From Acidimicrobiales bacterium (GTDB lineage: Bacteria; Actinomycetota; Acidimicrobiia; Acidimicrobiales; MedAcidi-G1), in the NCBI GenBank assembly GCA_029242745.1, contig JAQWTI010000004.1, forward strand, positions 1-64,000: DNA of 64,000 bases, read 5' to 3'. Under the pieces are notes generated by a model. The model made no database searches. It worked only from the letters and a program-made list of their open reading frames with translations, and was not told where the DNA came from. Shown here piece by piece: positions 1 to 7,730 of the stretch. The first letter of the stretch is position 1. Each line of letters opens with the position of its first letter. A program made the translations under genes and the position numbers.

Positions 1-35
1 TCGACATGCCGGTGCGACACAAGAACTTTATTTGA
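1..35 (+). CDS. possible 3' end of an upstream gene
   Basis: One frame is open from the window edge to a TGA at 33-35 and would end in DMPVRHKNFI. The stop lies 1 nt before the first ATG of the methyltransferase gene, the tight spacing typical of this operon. Ten codons are too few to assign a function, and the open frame could be chance. The methyltransferase frame is also open to the window edge, so a longer form of that gene is possible instead. Confidence 0.22.
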   Translation, partial: DMPVRHKNFI

Positions 36-36
36 C

Positions 37-696
37 ATGGGCAGAGAAGTTGATCTCATGGAGAATTATCCGCGCACACAGCGGAATCTCGATGAACGGC
101 TGCAAGAAAAAACTGAAGAGGATCGGTTAATCGCTCGACAGTTTGATCAAGAGTTCTTTGATGGCGATCGACGTAATGGCTATGGAGGGTTCACTTATCA
201 CCCGAGGTTCTGGCAACCTGTAGTTCCCACATTTCGAGAGGCCTACGGTCTTACCGGAGAGCATTCCCTACTCGATGTTGGTTGCGCGAAAGGTTTTATG
301 CTCAAGGACTTCGCGGAGGCTATTCCTGGGCTTACGGTTGCTGGAATTGACGTAAGCGAATATGCGATCAATCATGCCGTTGAGGGGGTAGAGGGTCTCG
401 TTCAGGTCGCTGATGCCCGAGATCTTCCATTTGAGGATGACTCCTTTGACCTAGTTGTATCGGTGAATACTCTGCACAACTTCGAACGTGGCGAGGTGAT
501 CCAAGCCTTGCAAGAAGTGCAGCGGGTCAGTCGCCGGTGGTCCTTCGTGGTTCTTGATGCGTACCGGAACGAGCAGGAGCGTCTGCGAATTGAGGCATGG
601 AACCTGACTGCTCTCACAGTGCTCTCCACCGATGGGTGGGTGGAACTGTTCGCTGAAGCTGGCTATCAGGGCGATTATTATTGGTTTATTCCGTGA
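37..696 (+). CDS. class I SAM-dependent methyltransferase
   Basis: A 219-residue Rossmann-type methyltransferase. The SAM-binding glycine loop is LLDVGCAKG (residues 78-86), followed by the acidic strand end in AGIDVSE (about 102-108) and the motif ADARDLPF with a VVSVNTLHN strand (125-148). The N-terminal part, with FFDGDR and YHPRFWQPV, resembles methyltransferases seen in O-antigen and capsule loci (recalled, not searched). The substrate is unknown; a sugar or sugar-nucleotide hydroxyl or amine is inferred from the neighbours. The start is uncertain: ATG at 37 directly follows a possible upstream stop, while ATG at 58 (protein begins MENYPRTQ) has a weak purine-rich site about 8 nt upstream. 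The 3' end overlaps the next gene by 4 nt (GTGA), so the two are probably co-translated. Confidence 0.82.
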   Translation: MGREVDLMENYPRTQRNLDERLQEKTEEDRLIARQFDQEFFDGDRRNGYGGFTYHPRFWQPVVPTFREAYGLTGEHSLLDVGCAKGFMLKDFAEAIPGLTVAGIDVSEYAINHAVEGVEGLVQVADARDLPFEDDSFDLVVSVNTLHNFERGEVIQALQEVQRVSRRWSFVVLDAYRNEQERLRIEAWNLTALTVLSTDGWVELFAEAGYQGDYYWFIP

Positions 697-1658
697 CGCC
701 GATAGAAGAACGTCGCTCCAGGCTCCAGCGTTGTATGTTGCGGATCCGGATGGTTGAGGAAGCTATTGCTAACCTCTACCCCGAACAGGAAATGCGCTGT
801 CCGGTGCACCTGAGCATTGGGCAGGAAGCTGCAGCGGTTGGTGTGTGTGATGGACTTCGGTCGGGTGACCTTGCGGTCTCTGGCCATCGAAGCCATGCGC
901 ACTATCTCGCCAAAGGTGGAAGCCTCAAGCGACTGTTGGCTGAGCTCTATGGAAGATCGACGGGTTGTACGGGTGGGCTCGGTGGGTCTATGCATCTCAC
1001 TGACTTGTCTGCTGGCTTTCTGGCCGCGACACCGATTGTGGGTAGTTCAGTTCCAGTCGCAGTCGGTGCGGCTTTCTCGGCAAAAGCCCGGGGGAGTGAT
1101 CGCCTAGTCACAATCTTCGTCGGCGACGGAGCGATGGAGACTGGTGTCGTGCACGAGAGTTTGAACTTCGCTGTTGTCCACAATCTGCCGGTACTGTTTT
1201 GTTGCGAGAACAACTTGTATTCCGTCTATTCGCCAATGGAAGTTCGTCAGCCTGGCCATCGAACCATCGCTGATTTGGCGGCAGGTCATGGTATTAGGAC
1301 ATCGGCAGGTGATGGCAACGATGCCGAGGAAGTGGCCGTACTTGCTGATGACGCCTACCGGTCGATTCGCGCTGGAGAGGGTCCGGTATTCCTTGAGTTA
1401 TCTACTTATCGGTGGAGGGAGCACTGTGGGCCCAACTACGACAACGATATTGGCTATCGGTCCCTTGACGAGTTCGACTTATGGCGCGCCAATGATCCAA
1501 TCGAAGTCCTAGCCGCTCGCGGGGTGTGGAGCCAGCGAGCTTCCGACACTGAGGAAATCGCCAGCGAGATTCACCTAGCTGTTGAGTTCGCCAGGGAAAG
1601 CCCATTTCCAGATCCAGAGACAGTCCGATACCCGGTGCTTCATAGGTCAGTGTCATGA
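693..1658 (+). CDS. TPP-dependent dehydrogenase E1 component, alpha subunit
   Basis: A 321-residue E1-alpha-family protein related to pyruvate, branched-chain and acetoin dehydrogenase alpha subunits. The thiamine-diphosphate/Mg signature is present: GDGAMETG starting at residue 144 and the NN pair at 173-174. GGLGGSMHL and IVGSSVPVAVGAA match the family's conserved central part. GTG at 693 is chosen because it overlaps the upstream stop as GTGA; a TTG at 681 is also in frame. The beta subunit follows after 31 nt. No lipoyl acyltransferase (E2) is present in the window and the only Lpd-like gene (33155) lies far away, so this pair may work as a stand-alone TPP decarboxylase or carboligase in sugar synthesis. 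That role is inference. Confidence 0.88.
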   Translation: MTPIEERRSRLQRCMLRIRMVEEAIANLYPEQEMRCPVHLSIGQEAAAVGVCDGLRSGDLAVSGHRSHAHYLAKGGSLKRLLAELYGRSTGCTGGLGGSMHLTDLSAGFLAATPIVGSSVPVAVGAAFSAKARGSDRLVTIFVGDGAMETGVVHESLNFAVVHNLPVLFCCENNLYSVYSPMEVRQPGHRTIADLAAGHGIRTSAGDGNDAEEVAVLADDAYRSIRAGEGPVFLELSTYRWREHCGPNYDNDIGYRSLDEFDLWRANDPIEVLAARGVWSQRASDTEEIASEIHLAVEFARESPFPDPETVRYPVLHRSVS

Positions 1659-1689
1659 CGGAGATCGTGGTTGTGGGGCTGGTTGCCCA

Positions 1690-2745
1690 GTGAATAGGTC
1701 TCTGAACTATGGAGAAGCGATTCGCGAAGCGCTTGACCAGTCGTTGTCAGACGATCCTGATGTGGTGGTGATGGGTTTAGGTGTCCCCGACCCTAAAGGA
1801 GTCTTTGGGTCAACGCTGGGTCTTCAGGAGCGGCACGGCCCCGAACGAGTGATGGATATCCCACTCTCAGAAAATGCGGTTACTGGAGTGGCGCTTGGCT
1901 GTGCAGCGACCGGGATGCGTCCGGTGCTAGTTCACCAACGAGTTGATTTCACACTCACGGCATTTGAGCAAGTTGTTAATCAGGTGGCTAAGTGGCGGTT
2001 TATGTTCAACGACCAAATGTCTGTTCCGATGGTCATCCGGATGGTCGTTGGGCGTGGCTGGGGCCAAGGCCCTCAACACTCACAGAGCCTCCAAGCCCTC
2101 TTTGCGCACATTCCAGGTCTTAGAGTCATCATGCCCACTACCGCCCATGACGCTAAGGGAATGATGATCGCGGCAATACGGTCGGATGATCCGGTGGTTT
2201 GTCTAGAGCACCGTTGGCTCTATTCGATAGAGGACGAGGTGCCCGAGAGTCGCTACGTCGTTCCATTAGATGAGGCACGGATCGTTCGGTCGGGAACCGA
2301 TATCACTCTTGTAGGTGTCTCGTATATGACCCTGGAGTGCTTAGCTGCTGCAGACATGCTGGCAGAGGCTGGATTATCAGCAGAGGTTGTTGATTTAAGG
2401 AGTATTCGGCCCCTCGACACCTCGGCAATCGTCAGTTCTGTGGAGCGGACGTCCAGGCTCCTCATCGTGGACAATGGACACGTCGTGGGTGGGGTGTCAG
2501 CTGAGATTGTTGCAGCCGTAGTGGAACAGGCATTTTCTCATCTTGAGGTTGCACCAGAACGTATGGGATTTCCTGATTACCCAACACCGACGAGCCCAGC
2601 TCTGGCTGACGATTACTATCCCTTACCTCACCAGATAGCAATGAGGGCATCTGAGATGCTCGGAAAGCGATTTTCCTTTCAACCAATTGACCGGGGGGAG
2701 CGCCGACTTGACCAACCCCACCCTGCCTATCAGGGGCCATTCTGA
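1690..2745 (+). CDS. TPP-dependent dehydrogenase E1 component, beta subunit
   Basis: A 351-residue E1-beta-family protein with an N-terminal transketolase pyrimidine-binding domain and a C-terminal transketolase domain. The conserved glutamate that activates the TPP aminopyrimidine is probably E61 in PLSENAVTG. The following LVHQRVDFTLTAFEQVVNQ region carries the usual subunit-interface and substrate-channel residues. EHRWLYS and VVDLRSIRPLD are typical of the family's second half. The frame is open upstream to 1582, inside the alpha gene, but GTG at 1690 gives the expected N-terminus (MNRSLNYGEAI) just after the alpha stop. It forms an alpha2beta2 enzyme with the preceding product. A 107-bp gap with a possible promoter separates it from the next gene. 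Confidence 0.88.
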   Translation: MNRSLNYGEAIREALDQSLSDDPDVVVMGLGVPDPKGVFGSTLGLQERHGPERVMDIPLSENAVTGVALGCAATGMRPVLVHQRVDFTLTAFEQVVNQVAKWRFMFNDQMSVPMVIRMVVGRGWGQGPQHSQSLQALFAHIPGLRVIMPTTAHDAKGMMIAAIRSDDPVVCLEHRWLYSIEDEVPESRYVVPLDEARIVRSGTDITLVGVSYMTLECLAAADMLAEAGLSAEVVDLRSIRPLDTSAIVSSVERTSRLLIVDNGHVVGGVSAEIVAAVVEQAFSHLEVAPERMGFPDYPTPTSPALADDYYPLPHQIAMRASEMLGKRFSFQPIDRGERRLDQPHPAYQGPF

Positions 2746-2817
2746 TAACGAAATTCTGTGAGATGGTCCAAGGAGTGGGGGGGACCGGTTCGGCAGTGCA
2801 GGGCCGCCTATCCTCGG

Positions 2818-2823
2818 TATAAC
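2818..2823 (+). promoter_or_regulatory. possible -10 element upstream of the dehydrogenase gene
   Basis: TATAAC lies 29 nt before the ATG at 2853, within the 107-bp gap after the E1-beta gene. A purine-rich AAGAGAG site lies between it and the start. No convincing -35 box is found at 16-18 nt. It would start a second transcript inside region 1. Confidence 0.3.
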
Positions 2824-2852
2824 TAGCCCCTGGTTAACAAGAGAGTTATGAG

Positions 2853-3926
2853 ATGGCGATGAGTAACAATCTTCTTCCTCTGGCAGGACGTGCAGCAATT
2901 CTGACTAAGCAACATTCTCCTCTTGTTGTTGATTCGGTTGGATTGCCTCAGACGCTTGCGCCGGGCCAGGTAATGGTCCAAGTGCACTACAGCGGTATTT
3001 GCGGTTCTCAACTCGGTGAGATCGATGGAGTTAAGGGGCCGGATGCCTATCTCCCGCATCTGCTCGGACACGAGGGTTCAGCGACGGTTCTGGCGATTGG
3101 GCCTGGGGTGGTCCATGTGGCAGTGGGTGACCTGGTGGTCTTGCATTGGCGGAAGGGGGCTGGGATTGAGGCTGCGCCGGCTTCCTACAACTGGGCGGGT
3201 GCGACCGTGAACGCTGGTTGGGTTACCACGTTCAACGAGTTCGCCGTGGTGTCGGAGAATCGATGCACAGCGATTCCAGTTGATTCTGATCGGAGGCTTG
3301 CCGCACTATTTGGGTGTGCGGTGACCACAGGTTTTGGGGTGGTTGAAAATAACGCTCAAGTGCGAGCTGGAGAGTCGGTCGTTGTTTACGGCAGCGGGGG
3401 GGTGGGGCTCAGTATCGTGCAGGCCGCTGCCCTCCATGGCGCCTATCCGATTATTGGTGTTGATCTACACGAGAACAGACTTGCTCTTGCGCTTGATATG
3501 GGAGCAACACATGTCATAAATGGTCGAGATGATGGGGTGGAGAATTCCATTATCGATCTTGTTGGTCGTACTGGTGCTGATCTATTCGTAGATAACACTG
3601 GTGTACCGGCGGTCATGGAACTTGGGTATCGCGTTACATCTTCAGCTGGCCGCGTGGTGCTTGTCGGTGTGCCTAAAAGTGATGAGCAGATGAGTTTCCG
3701 TCCGCTTGCTTTGTACTTTGGCAAGGATCTGACGGGATCTCACGGGGGAGAGAGTGTTCCAGAAAGAGACATTCCCCGCCTTATGAGAATGTTCCAAGCA
3801 GGCCGTCTACGACTTGACGAGATGGTGACAACCTGTGTCTCTCTTGACGAGGTCAACGAAGCGATTGGGTTGATGCGTTCAGGCGAAACTGCCGGACGCT
3901 GTTTGTTGTCCGTTGACGGGAGTTGA
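2853..3926 (+). CDS. zinc-type medium-chain alcohol dehydrogenase
   Basis: A 357-residue MDR-superfamily oxidoreductase. Probable catalytic-zinc residues are C50 (SGICGSQ) and the GHE motif at 72-74. The NAD(P)-binding Rossmann loop is YGSGGVGLS, followed by GVDLHENR, where the acidic residue suggests NAD preference. The usual four-cysteine structural-zinc lobe is absent: the corresponding stretch (HWRKGAGIEAAP and onward) has no cysteines. Such enzymes occur in secondary metabolism and polysaccharide loci. From context it probably oxidises or reduces a sugar, or a product of the TPP enzyme upstream; the substrate cannot be read from the sequence. It is followed by a 73-nt gap before the heptose-type fusion gene. 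Confidence 0.85.
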   Translation: MAMSNNLLPLAGRAAILTKQHSPLVVDSVGLPQTLAPGQVMVQVHYSGICGSQLGEIDGVKGPDAYLPHLLGHEGSATVLAIGPGVVHVAVGDLVVLHWRKGAGIEAAPASYNWAGATVNAGWVTTFNEFAVVSENRCTAIPVDSDRRLAALFGCAVTTGFGVVENNAQVRAGESVVVYGSGGVGLSIVQAAALHGAYPIIGVDLHENRLALALDMGATHVINGRDDGVENSIIDLVGRTGADLFVDNTGVPAVMELGYRVTSSAGRVVLVGVPKSDEQMSFRPLALYFGKDLTGSHGGESVPERDIPRLMRMFQAGRLRLDEMVTTCVSLDEVNEAIGLMRSGETAGRCLLSVDGS

Positions 3927-3999
3927 CGATGGAGAATTATTTGTTGGTGGTGGTGGTGTGCCGCGGCAGGTGTGTTGTGGGTAGTGGGTGTGCGCGCCA

Positions 4000-5430
4000 A
4001 TGAGTGGAGTTGTGTTTGTCTCAGGAAACTTTAATGTTCTCCACCCGGGTCATCTCCGGCTATTCCGGTTTGCGCGTGAGATGGGTGACCGACTGGTCGT
4101 CGGTGTGCAGAGTGACCGAATCGGCGGTTCTGCTGCTCACATACCTGAAGCACTCCGCTTAGACGGCGTGGCGAGCAATAGTTTTGTAGACGAGTGCTTC
4201 CTCTTTGATGAGCCAGTCGCTGACCTGATCGCACGTCTTCGCCCAGATGTGGTGGTCAAGGGGCGAGAGCATGAAGGAGGTGTCAACGCTGAAGCAGTGG
4301 TTATTGAGGAGTACGGCGGGCAACTGGTCTTTAGTTCAGGCGAGGCCGTTTTCTCGTCTTTAGATCTGATTCGTGTAGATGCACTTGAGGATCGCCCACG
4401 GCTTACAGGAGCATCTGAGCGGTATTTGGCGCGTCACGATATTGGACGAGAAGAGATTAACTCGGCATGCGACCGATTCAGTGAGTTGAATGTGTGTGTG
4501 ATTGGCGACCTTATTATTGATGAGTACGTGACCTGTGATGCGCTCGGGATGTCGCAGGAAGATCCAACCGTGGTGGTGACACCGGTGGATACTCAACGCT
4601 TCTTGGGTGGTGCGGGTGTGGTGGCAGCCCACGCTGCTGGTCTCGGGGCCACTACTCATTTTTTAAGTGTCATGGGTGACGACGAGGTTGGGACTTTTGC
4701 CCTAACTGAACTTAAAAAATGTGGAGTTCTAGCCGATCTCTTGGTCGACGAGACTCGGCCCACGACACTGAAACAGCGGTTTCGTTCTGGGGGTATGACC
4801 CTTCTTCGAGTTAGCCATCTGCACCAGGACTCGGTAGATGGTGAGTTGCAGAATCAACTACTTGAGAGATTTGAAGAGATTATCGATTCGTGTGATCTGT
4901 TGGTGTTCTCTGATTTCAACTACGGGTGTCTGCCTCAACAGCTTGTCGACAATTTTTTGGTTCGAGCCCGTTCAAAGGGTCTCTGTATTTCCGCTGACAG
5001 CCAGAGTTCTTCGCAGGTGGGGGATGTTGCGAGGTTTCGAGGTGTAGACCTTCTTACCCCAACAGAACATGAAGCGAGGGTCAGTCTTCGGGGCCAAGAT
5101 GACGGATTGGTTGTTCTCGCAGAGCGTCTACGGGCACTGACGAATGCGTCAAATATTGTGCTAAAGCTCGGAGCAGAGGGGGCCCTTCTTCATTTCAGCG
5201 GCACAGAGGGCGAATATCAAACTGATCGTATTCCACCACTTAACTTGACCCCACAAGATGTAGCCGGTGCAGGTGACTCACTGCTCATCACAGCATCGAT
5301 GGCCTTGGCTGCTGGATCGTCAGCGTGGGTTGCCGCGTACCTAGGTTCAGTTGCGGCCGCCGTTCAAGTTGGTCGAGTGGGAAATGTCCCGCTCCGGTTG
5401 GCAGACCTAGCTGCGGAACTTGAGGTTTAG
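4000..5430 (+). CDS. hldE: HldE-like bifunctional sugar-phosphate nucleotidyltransferase/kinase with reversed domain order
   Basis: A 476-residue two-domain protein. Residues 1 to about 135 form a cytidylyltransferase-fold domain with the nucleotide motif GNFNVLHPGH (9-18), a variant of GxFDxLHxGH. Residues from about 163 form a PfkB/ribokinase-fold kinase, beginning VCVIGDLIIDEY, with FLGGAGVVAAHAAGLGA in the substrate region and the anion-hole/base motif DVAGAGDS near 420. In E. coli HldE the kinase is N-terminal and the nucleotidyltransferase C-terminal; here the order is swapped. The family makes NDP-D-glycero-manno-heptose from heptose 7-phosphate together with GmhB, and a GmhB-like gene lies downstream. 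ATG 4000 is preferred over GTG 3988 because it places the nucleotidyltransferase strand close to the N-terminus. The exact sugar and nucleotide are inference. Confidence 0.85.
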   Translation: MSGVVFVSGNFNVLHPGHLRLFRFAREMGDRLVVGVQSDRIGGSAAHIPEALRLDGVASNSFVDECFLFDEPVADLIARLRPDVVVKGREHEGGVNAEAVVIEEYGGQLVFSSGEAVFSSLDLIRVDALEDRPRLTGASERYLARHDIGREEINSACDRFSELNVCVIGDLIIDEYVTCDALGMSQEDPTVVVTPVDTQRFLGGAGVVAAHAAGLGATTHFLSVMGDDEVGTFALTELKKCGVLADLLVDETRPTTLKQRFRSGGMTLLRVSHLHQDSVDGELQNQLLERFEEIIDSCDLLVFSDFNYGCLPQQLVDNFLVRARSKGLCISADSQSSSQVGDVARFRGVDLLTPTEHEARVSLRGQDDGLVVLAERLRALTNASNIVLKLGAEGALLHFSGTEGEYQTDRIPPLNLTPQDVAGAGDSLLITASMALAAGSSAWVAAYLGSVAAAVQVGRVGNVPLRLADLAAELEV

Positions 5431-5433
5431 CCG

Positions 5434-6561
5434 GTGCGGCGACTGCGACGATGGCTCAGAATCCTTGTGCAACGGTTGCCACTAATTGGGGAGGATTGGC
5501 TCCTCCCCCGCATCAGAGCAGCGTATGAGCAACTTCCTTTTCTGGATTGGCGGCGCAAACGTTTCGCGCTGAGCGAGGCGCGAAACCTTCTCCGCCATCT
5601 GCAAAGTGATGACAGCGAGTTCACTGTTGTTTACGACTGCAAAGTAACTGGACTCGCCTACGGTGACCTTCTCCACGTCCTGGCCATTGCAAGATTTCTA
5701 ATTCGGCGCGGTGGTCGAGTCACGTTTATTCTTGTCGAGACCACAGGTCCACATTTCCTGGGAGGTATGAGCCAGAGTGAGATTGACCATTTCATAAAGG
5801 ATGCAGTTGAGGTGGCAGGAGCAGTTCTAGGCTCGGACCGCAGTGAGATCGTGACGCTTCCGGAAGCAGATCTTGAGGGCCGACTCCGGGCTGTTGACAA
5901 GCACGGGGTTCTCTTCAACGAGTCAGTGCGGCTTCGTAGGCCCTACTTTCGGGAGGCCTTTAATGTTTTTAACCAACTTATGGCGTCTCTTCCTGAAGAT
6001 AGCCGTCGTCAAATTCTTTTTGATCGAGATGAGTTCCTTTCAGAACTCCCAGTTCAATTCATGGAGCGGGAGTTCGTAACTTGGCATTGTCGGTACTCGA
6101 CGCGGTGGGATGAATCTCGACTGACAACTGATGAAGAGTTCGCCGCGGGGTATCGGGCTATTTGCCAGCGCTTTCCAGGGAGGGAGGTGCTCGTAGTGTC
6201 TGATGAGGTGGGCTGCACTCACTACGCCAACACGGCCCGATCGTTGGATTTTGATGGCCTCCTATTCTCTAAAGATGTATCGACTAGTTTCCTTGGCGAC
6301 TGTGCGCTGATTCTTCGAAGTGAGTTTTTCTTCTGCTATCGCGGAGGTGGAATCCTCGAAATTCCTTTCATGTCAGTGATGCCGTACGAGATTGTTGCTC
6401 CCGTAATGAACGAGACGATGTGGAGTTCTCGTTTTCTCGGCTGTTGGCAGGAGGAGAATCAGAGATGGTTCAACGTTCCGCGTGACAGGGAGGAAGGGGA
6501 GTTGGCAGGCTTTATTGCCCAGGGAACTGTTCTTGGTCAACAAAGGGAGGTCAATGCCTGA
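5434..6561 (+). CDS. unrecognised protein, possibly a glycosyltransferase
   Basis: A 375-residue soluble protein that I cannot place in a family. The N-terminus is very basic (MRRLRRWLRILVQRL), which could associate with membrane. A first half with VVYDCKVTGLAYGDLLHVL and RGGRVTFILVE looks like a nucleotide-binding alpha/beta fold. The second half has VTWHCRYSTRW, EVLVVSDEVG and SFLGDCALILRS followed by RGGGILEIPF, reminiscent of the donor-binding half of GT-B enzymes. It starts with GTG 3 nt after the kinase fusion stop and ends by overlapping the epimerase gene by 1 nt (TGATG), so it belongs to the same operon. Glycosyltransferase is the best guess from layout and context only. Confidence 0.6.
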   Translation: MRRLRRWLRILVQRLPLIGEDWLLPRIRAAYEQLPFLDWRRKRFALSEARNLLRHLQSDDSEFTVVYDCKVTGLAYGDLLHVLAIARFLIRRGGRVTFILVETTGPHFLGGMSQSEIDHFIKDAVEVAGAVLGSDRSEIVTLPEADLEGRLRAVDKHGVLFNESVRLRRPYFREAFNVFNQLMASLPEDSRRQILFDRDEFLSELPVQFMEREFVTWHCRYSTRWDESRLTTDEEFAAGYRAICQRFPGREVLVVSDEVGCTHYANTARSLDFDGLLFSKDVSTSFLGDCALILRSEFFFCYRGGGILEIPFMSVMPYEIVAPVMNETMWSSRFLGCWQEENQRWFNVPRDREEGELAGFIAQGTVLGQQREVNA

Positions 6562-7124
6562 TGAATGTTGGCACGACAAAGATCAGAGGCGTTCGCCTGG
6601 TTGAACCGGTGGTTCATCGAGATGAACGAGGTGAGTTCTGGCGGTCGTTTTGCCGAGATGAGTTGATGAAACACGATGTCGACTTCAATGTGGTTCAAAG
6701 CAATGTTTCGGTTAACCCACATCTCCACACACTGCGCGGTTTCCACTTTCAGGACTCGCCATCGTGCGAGCAGAAAATCCTGACACTTGTTGCAGGGGCC
6801 GCTTATTTTGTCATTGTCGACCTTCGATCCAACTCTAAAACATTTCTCCTATGGGAGTCGTTTGAGATTGGATTTGGTGATCGTAGTTCGGTCATCGTTC
6901 CCTCAGGTTGTGCCACAGGGTTTCTTACCTTGGGTGAAGGCACAATTGTCCACTATCAGATGAGCGATATCTTTCGGCCAGATTGTTACGGAGGATTTAG
7001 GTTTGATGATCCTCTGGTTGGTGTTAGGTGGCCGGTGGCGCCAAAAGTAATTTCTTCTCGCGACCTTGGTTTCAGTCCCCTGCGCCGGGACAAGTTTGTT
7101 GGTTCTGAGGACGGGAGTCAATGA
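6561..7124 (+). CDS. rfbC: RmlC-like nucleotide-sugar 3,5-epimerase (cupin)
   Basis: A 187-residue protein of the dTDP-4-dehydrorhamnose 3,5-epimerase family. It has the RGEFWRSF motif (23-30), NVSVNPHLHTLRGFHFQ with the probable catalytic base H62, VDLR strands, the tyrosine in IVHYQ, and FDDPLVGVRWP near the end. The family epimerises 4-keto-6-deoxy sugars, but no rmlA, rmlB or rmlD is in this operon or window. With HldE- and GmhB-like neighbours it may act on a keto-heptose nucleotide, as RmlC-like enzymes do in Campylobacter heptose modification. That use is inference. An AGGGAGG ribosome-binding site lies about 10 nt upstream of the ATG, which overlaps the previous stop (TGATG). Confidence 0.85.
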   Translation: MNVGTTKIRGVRLVEPVVHRDERGEFWRSFCRDELMKHDVDFNVVQSNVSVNPHLHTLRGFHFQDSPSCEQKILTLVAGAAYFVIVDLRSNSKTFLLWESFEIGFGDRSSVIVPSGCATGFLTLGEGTIVHYQMSDIFRPDCYGGFRFDDPLVGVRWPVAPKVISSRDLGFSPLRRDKFVGSEDGSQ

Positions 7125-7684
7125 ACGTACTCCTTATGGATAGGGACGGAACAATCAACCAAAGCCCTGGATTCGGCCAGTATGTGAAGTCCTGGGAGGC
7201 CTTTGAATTTCGCGAGGACACCGTTTTGGCGATGCACGAGTTATCGCTCGAAGGCTATTCATTTATTGTTATTACTAATCAGTCTGGAATCGCCCAAGGC
7301 ATCATGAGTGCCGCTGAGGTCGAAAGAATCCATCAAAACATGGTTGCTGCGCTCGCTGTTCGTGGGATATCTATTCTTGAGGTTTACTCATGTGCGGATC
7401 ATCCTGACCGTGGTTCCAGCAGACGCAAACCTGCGCCAGGCATGTTCCTGGAAGCAGCCCGAGAACATGGGCTTCAACTCAATCGCGTGTTGTATGTCGG
7501 TGACGACACACGCGACTGCTCCGCCGCAGTTGCGGCTGGATGCGGAATGGTGTTTCTGACTGATGAGCCGGTTCCAGAAAATCTGCCAGAAAATCCTCTT
7601 CATTTTTCGGCTAGTAAGTCGTTAGCCGAGGCTCTCGAAGCTGTACGAGGTTTCTATTCGCCAAGTTTGGAGTCGGCTTCGTGA
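7121..7684 (+). CDS. gmhB: HAD-IIIA phosphatase, GmhB-like
   Basis: A 187-residue HAD hydrolase resembling D-glycero-beta-D-manno-heptose 1,7-bisphosphate 7-phosphatase and the HisB phosphatase domain. MDRDGT (6-11) carries the nucleophile D7 and acid/base D9. ITNQSGIAQG is motif II, RKPAPGM (102-108) the lysine motif, and VGDDTRD (126-132) the metal-binding motif. The zinc loop of characterised GmhB enzymes looks incomplete: C91 and H94 are seen in CADHPDRGSSRRKP, but no Cys-x-Cys precedes RKP. It starts by ATGA overlap with the epimerase gene. With the HldE-like fusion it supplies the phosphatase step of an activated-heptose route. No gmhA isomerase is in the window. Confidence 0.8.
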   Translation: MNVLLMDRDGTINQSPGFGQYVKSWEAFEFREDTVLAMHELSLEGYSFIVITNQSGIAQGIMSAAEVERIHQNMVAALAVRGISILEVYSCADHPDRGSSRRKPAPGMFLEAAREHGLQLNRVLYVGDDTRDCSAAVAAGCGMVFLTDEPVPENLPENPLHFSASKSLAEALEAVRGFYSPSLESAS

Positions 7685-7730
7685 CAGGAATAGTTGACTG
7701 TCCGTTCGTTGCCAAACGGGTTGTGGTCTA

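Noticed and set aside
1582-1689. N-terminal extension of the E1-beta frame
   Set aside because: It overlaps the alpha gene and encodes Cys/His-rich residues foreign to the family; GTG 1690 gives the expected start.
693-2745. E1 pair as a normal pyruvate dehydrogenase
   Set aside because: No E2 gene beside it, and the Lpd-like protein in the window lacks the redox disulfide. Kept open only if E2/E3 exist elsewhere.
6561-7124. RmlC as evidence for dTDP-rhamnose synthesis
   Set aside because: No rmlA, rmlB or rmlD in the window; the gene is embedded among heptose-type enzymes.
7702-7719. CCGTT/AACGG hairpin in the gap before the GT2-like gene
   Set aside because: Five base pairs with an 8-nt loop and no T-tract; not distinguishable from chance.
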